A stretch of 6,200 nucleotides of DNA from Methanocalculus sp. (GCF_029762515.1 NZ_JARVGN010000099.1:1-6200); one strand, 5' to 3'; counted from the stretch's first letter, positions 1-5,920 are shown. Notes: generated by a model from the sequence alone, not told the origin. Translations and numbers: made by a program.

Positions 1-63
1 CTTTTTGTCACTTTTCAGGTTTTTCGCCAATCCGGTATGGAAGTCGGCGAGTCGAACCTTCAT
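1..63 (-). CDS. N-terminal fragment of an unidentified protein, cut by the left edge
   Basis: An open frame on the minus strand starts at an ATG at 61-63 and stays open for 21 codons to the window edge. The visible peptide begins MKVRLADFHTGLAKNL and is basic. Two signals support this start: a purine-rich AAGAGGA just upstream, though it lies very close to the ATG, and a TATA-like CATATATT about 28 bp upstream at 88-95. I do not recognise the protein; 21 residues are too few to place it in a family. It would be divergent from the zinc-ribbon gene at 251. The other frames here also lack early stops, so this could be non-coding. The call rests on the start signals, not on homology. Confidence 0.4.
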   Translation of the reverse strand, partial: MKVRLADFHTGLAKNLKSDKK

Positions 64-85
64 TCCTCTTGGGACTGAGGACCAG

Positions 86-97
86 CCAATATATGTC
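86..97 (-). promoter_or_regulatory. Possible TATA box for the leftward gene starting at 63
   Basis: On the minus strand the stretch reads GACATATATTGG, which contains an archaeal TATA-like core. Its centre is about 28 bp before the ATG at 63. With the usual archaeal spacing, transcription would begin only a few bases before the start codon, giving a very short leader or none. No clear purine-rich BRE is visible. Assigned by position and composition only. Confidence 0.35.
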
Positions 98-220
98 TCT
101 TCATTCATCACTCTTCATCTTCTGAATAATCTTCATAGAAATTAAAGAATCCTTCTGATCGAGATGTCTGATTGCCCTTATCTGTTTGGAAGGATGCCTG
201 ATTCCGGAGTGATACACACT

Positions 221-229
221 TTTATATGG
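221..229 (+). promoter_or_regulatory. Possible TATA box for the two-zinc-ribbon membrane protein gene
   Basis: TTTATATGG resembles the archaeal TATA consensus. Its centre (about 225) lies 26 bp before the ATG at 251, so the predicted transcript would start at or next to that codon. This supports 251 over the upstream in-frame ATG at 164, which would lie before the promoter. The sequence just before 251 has no ribosome binding site, as expected for a leaderless mRNA. The BRE is weak. Confidence 0.45.
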
Positions 230-250
230 TTAATCCTCCTTCTAATCTCC

Positions 251-601
251 ATGGATTTCAACCATCTGCACTGTCCTGAGTGTGGCGAGCAAACACTGAA
301 TGTAGAGCAGCCATCAGATAATGAGATCTGGATCAAGTGCAGTACCTGTGACCTCTTCATGGGTCTTTCAGAAGAGGAATGGCACCAGATTCACAACTCA
401 CCTCATCTGGAAAAGAAGATTCGGGCGCTCTATGAAAAAGATCACCCGAATATTACCACCGGCCACCCCTGCAGGCTTTGTCTCAGGCGTCACGAAGGCG
501 GTGTCGCCAACATCTGCAGCAGCTGTCTCAATAAGGCCTTGATCGTCATTCTGATCATTATGGTCATCAGTTCGTTTATTGTCTGGTTTGGTATCTTCTG
601 A
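251..601 (+). CDS. Small two-zinc-ribbon protein with a C-terminal membrane anchor, uncharacterised
   Basis: This 116-residue protein has eight cysteines in four CxxC pairs. C8/C11 with C30/C33 and C74/C77 with C89/C92 form two probable zinc ribbons or rubredoxin-like knuckles. Between them (about 40-66) is a charged, probably helical segment. Residues 97-116 are strongly hydrophobic and form one membrane segment ending at the C-terminus, so the zinc domains should face the cytoplasm as in a tail-anchored protein. I chose the ATG at 251 because a TATA-like box lies 26 bp upstream and the protein then begins close to the first CxxC. An ATG at 164 would add 29 residues with a hydrophobic stretch, but it has no good ribosome binding site. 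I do not recognise the family. The role is unknown; a membrane-tethered binding or regulatory protein is a guess. The gene converges with the dihydropteroate-synthase-like gene, 17 bp away. Confidence 0.72.
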   Translation: MDFNHLHCPECGEQTLNVEQPSDNEIWIKCSTCDLFMGLSEEEWHQIHNSPHLEKKIRALYEKDHPNITTGHPCRLCLRRHEGGVANICSSCLNKALIVILIIMVISSFIVWFGIF

Positions 602-606
602 AGATA
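592..606. repeat. Palindrome across the stop codon of the zinc-ribbon membrane protein gene
   Basis: TATCTTC-T-GAAGATA is a perfect inverted repeat with 7-base arms and a single central base. The TGA stop (599-601) sits at its centre. As RNA it could fold with a 6-bp stem and a 3-base loop. It directly adjoins a second palindrome. It may help terminate or stabilise the 3' ends of two convergent transcripts, although no long T-run follows. Confidence 0.55.
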
Positions 607-619
607 TCCTGGCCAGGAT
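606..619. repeat. Perfect 14-bp palindrome at the junction of two convergent genes
   Basis: ATCCTGGCCAGGAT is perfectly self-complementary. It fills most of the 17-bp gap between the stop of the plus-strand gene (601) and the stop of the minus-strand gene (619-621). As RNA it can form a 5-bp stem with a GGCC loop on either strand. It could be a bidirectional 3'-end element or a protein-binding site. Its function is inferred from position alone. Confidence 0.5.
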
Positions 620-2043
620 CAGAAGTCGCCATCCTGTTCAAAGCTTCTGTTGAAACGGATGGCGAGCTCTGCTTTATAGAGCTCCTTACCCAGGTATGCG
701 GCGTGATCGAGGACTGAAACCCATCCTTTCTCCTCGATCATCGAGAAGATTTGCCTCCAGTCCTGTGACTTTATTGCAACACCCCTTCTTTCTGCAATGA
801 TCTCCTCTCCGTCAATTCCTATCCTGAAGTTTCCGCAGGGGTCATATGTGAGAGCTTTTTCTGATGCACCGGCCTCATGCATTGTTTCATACAGTACAGG
901 CGGTTCCTGCCGTCTGCGTTTCTCCTTGATGACGAAGAGGTCAAGACCGAGATCTTTTGGATATGGCCGGCTTTCCATTAATGCCATCATCGTTGTTGCT
1001 CTTCTCATCTCTGCAACTGACCCAAGCGTTTTATCTGAGTGTTCGCTGGTGAAGATCAGGGCTGCGTTGATCTCCTGTGCCATTGCCGCAAGGAGTGCAT
1101 TGGCACCGGGGGAGTCCGCATCCAGGAGTTCCACTACGTTTCCTGCCCCAAAGAAAAGGGGATAGGATGTTTCTGTTTCTACCATTGTCGCAAGTGCTCT
1201 CACCAGTCCTGAACCGGCAGGAGGGAGGAGCGGATCTGCAATGATGCACTTAATTCCGCAGGCTTTGGCAGCTTCACAGTTTGCAGCAAGCCCTGCTTCT
1301 CCGGGAACGACAACAGCAGCTATACCCGCCTCTGCGATTGCAGATCCGATCAGGGGAATATTCTCTTCCTGGAGCGAGAGGATCAGATCAGATCTATCAA
1401 GTGCTGCTCTGATTAACTCAGGATCCTGGGTATCTGCTGCAAGCGGTCCTTCAATTCCTTCCAGAAGAGAGAAGGTTTTTACCACATCCTCCGGTGAGGC
1501 ATCGAACCCAAAACCGAGATCAACGATATCCGCTCCTGAAGAGAAGAAGCGAAGGACAGCGGATCTGATATCCTGATGGCGGTGTGCATCCATGATCTCT
1601 GCGACGACCTTCATCCTGCTCCCGCCGCCGATCTTCACTCCCCTGATGTAGAATTCCGGATCGGCAGCGACTTCTCTCTCTTCCAGCATTAAAAGTGCTT
1701 TATCGCGCTTTATCGCTGCAATAAGGTCATCTGCGGGAATCGTCCGGGAGAGCTGGATCTGGCCGACACCGGGGAGGATCATGGCGAGATCTGCGGCGTG
1801 GCGGGGCCCACGGAAGACAAAGACTCCAGTCTCCTTTTCGACCGAGGAGAAATCTGCGGTACACATCCCGGAGACGATTACAAAGTCATACCGGTCTTTT
1901 TGGATCAGTTCCGTGAGCCGCTTTGGTGAAATGAACGATGCCACCTCACCGATGACGGCAACATCACAGTCATGGCCGGATTCATCGGCAGCGTCCCTCA
2001 CAATCGCTTCTGTCTGGGTACCGGTTACAAGCAGGATCCGCAT
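619..2043 (-). CDS. Dihydropteroate synthase-like protein of methanogens (DUF6513 / DUF4346 architecture)
   Basis: This 474-residue protein matches the archaeal dihydropteroate-synthase-related family in length and layout. Residues 1-135 form the family's own N-terminal domain, beginning MRILLVTGTQTEAIVR. About 140-365 is a dihydropteroate-synthase-like TIM barrel with GGGSRMKVVAEI (139-150) and GADIVDLGFGFDA (170-182), the latter resembling the GADIIDIGG strand of true DHPS. About 398-472 matches DUF4346, with AAYLGKELYKAELA (448-461) near the end. True DHPS joins a pterin pyrophosphate to p-aminobenzoate. In tetrahydromethanopterin synthesis the acceptor is a ribofuranosyl-aminobenzene phosphate, and this family is a candidate for that or a related step, but the reaction is not shown here. 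The ATG at 2043 is the only usable start, because an in-frame stop lies at 2065-2067. It has no clear ribosome binding site. The gene may share a transcript with the zinc-ribbon gene 160 bp upstream or have its own promoter there. Confidence 0.88.
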   Translation of the reverse strand: MRILLVTGTQTEAIVRDAADESGHDCDVAVIGEVASFISPKRLTELIQKDRYDFVIVSGMCTADFSSVEKETGVFVFRGPRHAADLAMILPGVGQIQLSRTIPADDLIAAIKRDKALLMLEEREVAADPEFYIRGVKIGGGSRMKVVAEIMDAHRHQDIRSAVLRFFSSGADIVDLGFGFDASPEDVVKTFSLLEGIEGPLAADTQDPELIRAALDRSDLILSLQEENIPLIGSAIAEAGIAAVVVPGEAGLAANCEAAKACGIKCIIADPLLPPAGSGLVRALATMVETETSYPLFFGAGNVVELLDADSPGANALLAAMAQEINAALIFTSEHSDKTLGSVAEMRRATTMMALMESRPYPKDLGLDLFVIKEKRRRQEPPVLYETMHEAGASEKALTYDPCGNFRIGIDGEEIIAERRGVAIKSQDWRQIFSMIEEKGWVSVLDHAAYLGKELYKAELAIRFNRSFEQDGDF

Positions 2044-2203
2044 AGCGGTATGGTTGGCGTGAAGTTACTTGAAGGTGGCGAAATCTTCCATCCTGTTCTT
2101 CTCCAAATGATGATACGGCTGGTATGGTGGCTAAAAAGGTAATTTCGTCTGTTGGTGTTGAAAATGGCATTTATGGGAGTAGATTGGTTTTTATGTTTTC
2201 TCG

Positions 2204-2476
2204 CTACTTCCTCCACCGTTTCAGTTCCAAAAGGAACTCCCCGGCCATCTTCTTTGCTTCTGCATAGGGCATAATCCCCGCCTCATCGATCTTCTGTGCA
2301 GAAAATTCAATCATCTCTTCGAGGGTAATTGATTCATCAACGAATTCCCCGTTCTGATAGCAGTAACTGCAATACTCTTCTGACTTTGAGCCGTCCTTCT
2401 CTGTTCCAAAGTGTTCCGGCTCGCTCATCGGCATGCCGCAACTCTGGCAGAATGGCCCTTGTGGAATCTCGTTCAT
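2204..2476 (-). CDS. Small zinc-ribbon protein (Zn_ribbon_2 type)
   Basis: This 90-residue protein belongs to the widespread 'putative zinc ribbon' family. The metal site is C10-x2-C13 in CQSCGMPM and C36-x2-C39 in YCSYCYQNGEF. Between them lies the family-typical FGTEKDGS (23-30). The rest (about 47-90) is helical and charged, without a membrane segment or signal peptide, so it should be cytoplasmic. The family is common in anaerobes and methanogens, and its role is unknown. The ATG at 2476 sits close before the zinc site and fits the family N-terminus. There is no ribosome binding site before it, but a TATA-like box is centred 25-26 bp upstream, which suggests a leaderless mRNA. It is divergent from lemA and lies upstream of the dihydropteroate-synthase-like gene on the same strand. 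Confidence 0.88.
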   Translation of the reverse strand: MNEIPQGPFCQSCGMPMSEPEHFGTEKDGSKSEEYCSYCYQNGEFVDESITLEEMIEFSAQKIDEAGIMPYAEAKKMAGEFLLELKRWRK

Positions 2477-2497
2477 ATCGGTTTTCTGTTTTTTCTG

Positions 2498-2505
2498 GTA
2501 ATAAA
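2498..2505 (-). promoter_or_regulatory. Possible TATA box for the small zinc-ribbon gene, within an inverted repeat
   Basis: On the minus strand this reads TTTATTAC, centred about 25-26 bp before the ATG at 2476, so the transcript would start at the start codon. The box lies inside an inverted repeat at 2498-2511: GTAAT, four bases, ATTAC. A dimeric regulator bound there would block TATA recognition. The promoter is supported by composition and spacing. The operator is more speculative, because 5-base arms can arise by chance. Confidence 0.45.
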
Positions 2506-2520
2506 CATTACAGGTGAATC

Positions 2521-2643
2521 ATGCCGGTTCTTTGTCCAGGGTGTGTCCTGATTGATGCCCGGATTGATGACCTGGTTGACTCCGACTCACCGACTCCTGT
2601 TCAGCAGCCCGCATCAGTATTTTTATCTCTCAGATCAATGTGA
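2521..2643 (+). CDS. Possible 40-residue small protein with a CxxC motif
   Basis: An ATG at 2521 is preceded by AGGTGA (2512-2517), a good match to the archaeal ribosome binding site with rather short spacing of 3 bases. The frame runs 40 codons to a TGA at 2641-2643. The peptide starts MPVLCPGCVLIDARIDDLVD: a CPGC metal-binding or redox-type motif at residues 5-8, then an acidic stretch. It ends 16 bp before lemA and shares lemA's AGGTGA-type signal. Against it: no recognised family, no clear TATA box before it, and its last third overlaps the probable TATA box of lemA. It could be a small leader protein, a decayed zinc-ribbon gene, or chance. Confidence 0.28.
   Translation: MPVLCPGCVLIDARIDDLVDSDSPTPVQQPASVFLSLRSM
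2618..2627 (+). promoter_or_regulatory. Possible TATA box for the lemA-DUF2207 operon
   Basis: TATTTTTATC is an AT-rich TATA-like element in otherwise GC-richer sequence. Its centre near 2623 predicts a transcript start near 2648, just before the lemA ribosome binding site AGGTGA (2648-2653). The leader would thus be about 12 bases. No other promoter is apparent before DUF2207, so this one probably serves both genes. Confidence 0.45.
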
Positions 2644-2659
2644 GTACAGGTGAAAGAAG

Positions 2660-3220
2660 ATGATTGAACTCATTATCGGCGGGATACTTGTCCTCCTTGC
2701 CATCGTCATTGTTCTCTGGTTTGTCAGTATCTACAACAAATACTATCGCCTGAAGAACGCATCCGAGGCAACGCTCGGCCAGATCAAGGTTGCGATGAAG
2801 AAGCGGCTCGATATGATCGACCAGCTCCTTGGATCAGTGAAGAGCTATGCAGAATTTGAGAAGAGCACGCTTGAATCGGTCACAAAGATGCGTGCATCTG
2901 TTGGATCTGCCGGGGCAGGGGATCTTAATGCCATTGAAGCCGAGTCGCGGAGTGTGCTTGGCCGCCTCTTTGCGGTGATGGAGAACTATCCTGATCTGAA
3001 GACATCCCAGACTGTAAAGGATCTGATGGGATCGATCAAAGGGCTGGAAGATGAGATCGCCCGCCACCGGTATACCTTCAACAATATCTCACAGCAGTTC
3101 AACACAATGCTCCAGACAATTCCATCGAATATCGTCGGGAACATGATCGGCATGGTCAAGCTCGAGTACCTCGAATTCCAGGATGAGAATCTGGAAAAGG
3201 CCCCGAAGATCGAGTTCTGA
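2660..3220 (+). CDS. lemA: LemA family membrane protein
   Basis: This 186-residue protein has the usual LemA length and plan. A single N-terminal membrane segment (about 4-24) is followed by YNKYYRLKNASEATLGQIKVAMKKRLDMI-like sequence (25-53), where the family has its YN...V...W.QI.VQL.RR.DLI pattern. A helical bundle then includes ENYPDLKTSQTVKDLM (108-123) and DEIARHRYTFNNISQQFN (131-148), matching the family's YPDLKA...L and E..IA..R..YN..V..YN motifs. Most of the protein is predicted to lie outside the membrane as helices. The molecular function of LemA proteins is unresolved. They are often encoded beside DUF2207 or TPM-domain membrane proteins, as here. The ATG at 2660 has AGGTGA 6 bases upstream. 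The gene is followed after 9 bp by the DUF2207 gene. Confidence 0.93.
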   Translation: MIELIIGGILVLLAIVIVLWFVSIYNKYYRLKNASEATLGQIKVAMKKRLDMIDQLLGSVKSYAEFEKSTLESVTKMRASVGSAGAGDLNAIEAESRSVLGRLFAVMENYPDLKTSQTVKDLMGSIKGLEDEIARHRYTFNNISQQFNTMLQTIPSNIVGNMIGMVKLEYLEFQDENLEKAPKIEF

Positions 3221-3223
3221 GGT
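3218..3223 (+). promoter_or_regulatory. Ribosome binding site overlapping the lemA stop codon
   Basis: TGAGGT includes the lemA TGA stop (3218-3220) and a GAGGT ribosome binding site 6 bases before the ATG at 3230. This arrangement points to translational coupling: ribosomes ending lemA could restart on the DUF2207 gene, keeping the two products in proportion. It also fixes 3230 as the start. Confidence 0.6.
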
Positions 3224-3229
3224 TTCTTC

Positions 3230-5050
3230 ATGGAAGAGAAGAGACTGATTGCACTCCTGTTTGCGGGAACCCTGCTGCTTGGCCTCTCTGTCATTGGAGT
3301 GATGGGGCTTTTTCCTGCCGGTGCATTTGATTATAGCGGCGACCTCATCGTCGAGTCATATGAGGTGACCTGGCAGGAGAATGGGGATCTCACAGAGCGG
3401 TACGTCTATTCGGTCCGCTCAGCCCAGGAATACCGGATGTTGTACCGCAACTGGAACGCTGCCCTTATCTTTGGAGAGCCAGAATCCGGCTACCCTCACA
3501 TCCGCTTTATCGAGGGATTAGCACCGGATGGAGCTGTCCTTTACCTGAAGGAGGGTACAAGCAGTATCCATCTCTTTGAAGGGGATAATCCCCGTGCCCG
3601 ATCGCTCGTCTCTGATCTTGCCTATCCAAATGAGGTTGGCATTGTCAATCCGGACTACTTCACACCGGGCGAATATGTCGTTGAGTATACCTATCAGATG
3701 GTGCCGCCTGTTGAGTACGACAGCGATGCCGTGCATATCAACCTGATGTTTGCAGACGAGCACATTCCCTATAAGGACGTCACCATTACGCTCATCTCAG
3801 ACAAGATAACAGATGTCTTCACCCATCCCCCAACCTACGAGATAACCCGTGGCGATGGGATGATTGTGCTCACCGGGAGTTCCCCATCCAATGAGCGGAT
3901 CGAGGTTGAGTTTTTGATGAGCCCGGATGCAATAGATTCGGTCGCCGGGATTAAAACCTATGTCGAAGGGGTCCGTGAGAAGACCGAATCCGCAAACAAC
4001 TCGTACCTCTTCGGCTTCTTTATTGCGGATATCCTTCTCTTGATCGGAAAAGTCCTGGTTGTTGCAACGCCGTTTTTGCTTCTCCTTCTGTACATCCTGT
4101 ACGGAAGGGAGAAGGATTATACCGTCCCCGAATACCTCAGCACGGTGCCTGACGAGACGATGCCGCCCTGGCAGGTGAATCTTGTCTTCAATAAGGATGC
4201 GTTCTCCTCAGATGAGAACGGGTTCTATGCGACCCTCCTTGATCTCCACAGAAAGAAGAAGATTGAGATCAGGGAGAATGCCGATCAGAAAGGAGTGAAA
4301 ATCCGGCTTCTTGAAGAGGAAGGGGATGATCAGTACGAGCAGAAGGTGATGAACTTCATCACCCTGAATTCTGATGAATCCGGGGTTCTTGATACCGGAT
4401 ACTTTGAGGCAGTTGCAGAACGGGCAAAAAGTTCCACAGCAGACGAGCAGATTGCCATCCGGCTCAAGGAGAACATAAATGACCTGATGACGCTGAGTGA
4501 TGAGCGGATCTCAGGAACCTATGCTGTTGATGGAAGGGGGACTCCTGCTCTTCTCCTTCTCGGCGCAATCGGATATGTACTCATTGTTGTTCTGGCATTC
4601 CTCTTTGCCACCGATACTGAAGGCATGCTGCTGGCTGCAATTGTTCTTGGTGTCATTATGGCAGTTCAGGCGGGGATTGCAGTTGCAATGCCCTCAACCC
4701 TCTTTGGCCACTGGAAGGATGATTACTATAAGACGAAGCTCGAATGGAGTTCATTCAGGCGCTTCCTCTCTGATATGAGCATGATCCGGAAGTACAGCCC
4801 CGATGATATGAATATGTGGGGGATCTGGCTTATCTACGGCACAGCGCTTGGAGTTGGCGATAATGTCCAGAAGGCGATGAAGGAGCTGAAGGTGGATGTT
4901 TCGGAATCAGGGTACTATGTCCCAACCTATTTCTGGTTCATGGGATTTTATTCTATCAGCACATTCTCCCCGCCCTCACAGGCAGGCGCAGGTGGCGGAG
5001 GATTCGGTGCCGGTGGCGGCTTTGGCGGTGGAGGGGCAGGAGGGCGGTAA
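3230..5050 (+). CDS. DUF2207 domain membrane protein with glycine-rich C-terminal tail
   Basis: This 606-residue protein has an N-terminal hydrophobic segment (about 6-28) acting as signal or anchor. An extracytoplasmic beta-rich DUF2207 domain follows (about 36-240) with SYEVTWQENGDLTERYVY at 43-60. Next are a long hydrophobic region (259-291, one or two membrane segments), a cytoplasmic region with YATLLDLHRKKKIEIRE (333-349) that matches the family's 'TLLDLA..G.I.I' motif, and two more membrane segments (about 438-460 and 465-488). A conserved tail domain has WSSFRRFLSDMSMI (506-519) and YGTALGVGDNV (536-546). The end (585-605) is nearly all Gly, Ala and Phe, a low-complexity tail common in this family. 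The function is unknown; an envelope role with LemA is inferred from the repeated pairing. It converges with arsM, 32 bp away. The protein is intact, without frameshift. Confidence 0.92.
   Translation: MEEKRLIALLFAGTLLLGLSVIGVMGLFPAGAFDYSGDLIVESYEVTWQENGDLTERYVYSVRSAQEYRMLYRNWNAALIFGEPESGYPHIRFIEGLAPDGAVLYLKEGTSSIHLFEGDNPRARSLVSDLAYPNEVGIVNPDYFTPGEYVVEYTYQMVPPVEYDSDAVHINLMFADEHIPYKDVTITLISDKITDVFTHPPTYEITRGDGMIVLTGSSPSNERIEVEFLMSPDAIDSVAGIKTYVEGVREKTESANNSYLFGFFIADILLLIGKVLVVATPFLLLLLYILYGREKDYTVPEYLSTVPDETMPPWQVNLVFNKDAFSSDENGFYATLLDLHRKKKIEIRENADQKGVKIRLLEEEGDDQYEQKVMNFITLNSDESGVLDTGYFEAVAERAKSSTADEQIAIRLKENINDLMTLSDERISGTYAVDGRGTPALLLLGAIGYVLIVVLAFLFATDTEGMLLAAIVLGVIMAVQAGIAVAMPSTLFGHWKDDYYKTKLEWSSFRRFLSDMSMIRKYSPDDMNMWGIWLIYGTALGVGDNVQKAMKELKVDVSESGYYVPTYFWFMGFYSISTFSPPSQAGAGGGGFGAGGGFGGGGAGGR
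4982..5047 (+). repeat. GGN-rich low-complexity DNA encoding the glycine tail
   Basis: This 66-bp stretch is made mostly of GGC, GGT, GGA and GCA codons, encoding residues 585-606 of the DUF2207 protein, of which most are glycine. Short units such as GGTGGCGG recur, so the segment may vary in length between strains by slippage. Glycine-rich ends are typical of DUF2207 and TPM-domain membrane proteins. Their purpose is not established. Confidence 0.7.
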
Positions 5051-5082
5051 GTGTCCCCTTCCTTTTGATTGCCACTTCTCAA

Positions 5083-5913
5083 TCATTTCTTTTCTGCGCC
5101 GATTTTTATTGAAATGATGCTTTCAGAAAGTCTCTTTCGCTCATCCTCATCAAGAGGAACAGCTCCAATAGTGCTGATCAGTTCCGGTTCGCTGATGATA
5201 TGATTCAGGGGAAAGACGGATTCGCCGTGAATGGTGATGGAGGAGAATCCGGCATCGCGGATGCATTTCAGATATTCCTCTTTCAGGAGAGCTCCCGATA
5301 CACAGCTTGTATAGAGGAGGGATGATTTTTTGAAGGCGTCAGGGAGCGGGGCGGTGAGGACGATATCTGAGACGAGAAGGCGGCCGCCCGGGCGGAGCAC
5401 CCGGAATATCTCAGCAAAGACCTGTGGCTTGTCGACAGAGAGGTTGATGACGCAGTTTGAGATGACGACATCAACTGAAGCATCTGCAACCGGCAGGTGC
5501 TCTATCTCCCCAAGCCGGAACTCCACGTTGGCATATCCTCCCTCTTCAGCATTCCTGCGTGCTTTCTCAAGCATATCATGGGTCATATCGATACCGATGA
5601 CATGGCCGGATGCACCGACTTTCTGGCTTGCGAGGAAGCAGTCAAAGCCTGCACCCGATCCGAGATCAAGCACAGTCTCTCCCTCTTTCAGTGATGCAAT
5701 CGCTACAGGGTTTCCGCATCCAAGCCCGAGATTGGCTCCTTCAGGAACCGCCTGCTGCTCTTCTTCTGAATAGCCCATAGAGGCGGAGACTTCCTGTGGA
5801 TTCTGTGTGCCATCACAGCACCCGGGACCGCATCCGCATCCAAAACCTCCTTCACGGGCGACCCTGCCATATCTCTCACGCACCTGCCTTCTGGTAATTT
5901 CTCTGTCAGTCAT
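5083..5913 (-). CDS. arsM: Arsenite methyltransferase (SAM-dependent, ArsM family)
   Basis: This 276-residue enzyme should transfer methyl groups from S-adenosylmethionine to arsenite in the cytoplasm, giving methylated arsenicals. The N-terminus has a cysteine cluster, CGCGPGCC (26-33). Then come GYSEEEQQAVPEGANLGLG (47-65) with C66 in GLGCGNP, the SAM-binding motif VLDLGSGAGFD (81-91), and the acidic IGIDM (106-110). SNCVINL (152-158) carries C154, RVLRPGGRLLVSDIV (171-185) is the post-motif, and C204 is in SCVSGAL (203-209). C66, C154 and C204 correspond to the conserved arsenic-binding cysteines of the family, and C32 or C33 to the fourth, so an active enzyme is likely. The ATG at 5913 has a GAGGAG site upstream, inside the end of the AbrB-type gene, whose stop is 7 bp before. 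The two genes probably share one mRNA. No frameshift or missing motif was seen. Confidence 0.94.
   Translation of the reverse strand: MTDREITRRQVRERYGRVAREGGFGCGCGPGCCDGTQNPQEVSASMGYSEEEQQAVPEGANLGLGCGNPVAIASLKEGETVLDLGSGAGFDCFLASQKVGASGHVIGIDMTHDMLEKARRNAEEGGYANVEFRLGEIEHLPVADASVDVVISNCVINLSVDKPQVFAEIFRVLRPGGRLLVSDIVLTAPLPDAFKKSSLLYTSCVSGALLKEEYLKCIRDAGFSSITIHGESVFPLNHIISEPELISTIGAVPLDEDERKRLSESIISIKIGAEKK
5086..5107 (+). terminator. Possible T-rich terminator for the lemA-DUF2207 operon
   Basis: Two T-rich runs on the plus strand, TTTCTTTTCT (5086-5095) and TTTTT (5103-5107), begin 36 bases after the DUF2207 stop codon. Archaeal polymerase can stop at T-rich runs without a hairpin. They lie in the 3' end of arsM, where the minus strand is A-rich because the protein ends in lysines, so the composition may simply reflect that coding sequence. 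A third, weaker run is at 5059-5066. Confidence 0.28.
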
Positions 5914-5920
5914 AATGGTT

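Noticed and set aside
45..60. GGTTCGACTC on the minus strand, resembling a tRNA T-arm
   Set aside because: The flanking bases do not pair as a T-stem, and no anticodon arm, acceptor stem or CCA context is found.
164..250. Upstream in-frame ATG at 164 that would lengthen the zinc-ribbon membrane protein by 29 residues with a hydrophobic stretch
   Set aside because: It has no clear ribosome binding site and lies before the probable TATA box at 221-229; the ATG at 251 is better placed. It cannot be fully excluded.
797..1576. Plus-strand open frames of 122 and 111 codons
   Set aside because: They are antisense to the well-supported dihydropteroate-synthase-like gene, with no recognisable protein features or start signals; they reflect its codon composition.
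2025..2216. Minus-strand open frames in the spacer between the zinc-ribbon gene and the dihydropteroate-synthase-like gene
   Set aside because: They overlap both neighbours, show no domain and no good ribosome binding site; the spacer is better read as a promoter or leader with several AT-rich patches.
2550..2596. Short direct repeats: GATTGATG twice, 12 bp apart, and GACTC three times
   Set aside because: They are short, fall within the possible 40-codon ORF, and are explained by repeated Ile-Asp and Asp-Ser codons; weak as operator evidence.
4497..4778. Plus-strand open frame of 93 codons in another frame
   Set aside because: It lies within the DUF2207 gene, and its hydrophobic character comes from the overlapping membrane-segment codons.
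5330..5773. Plus-strand open frame of 147 codons
   Set aside because: It is fully antisense to arsM, whose motifs are intact; the peptide is rich in Ser, Pro and Arg without domain features.
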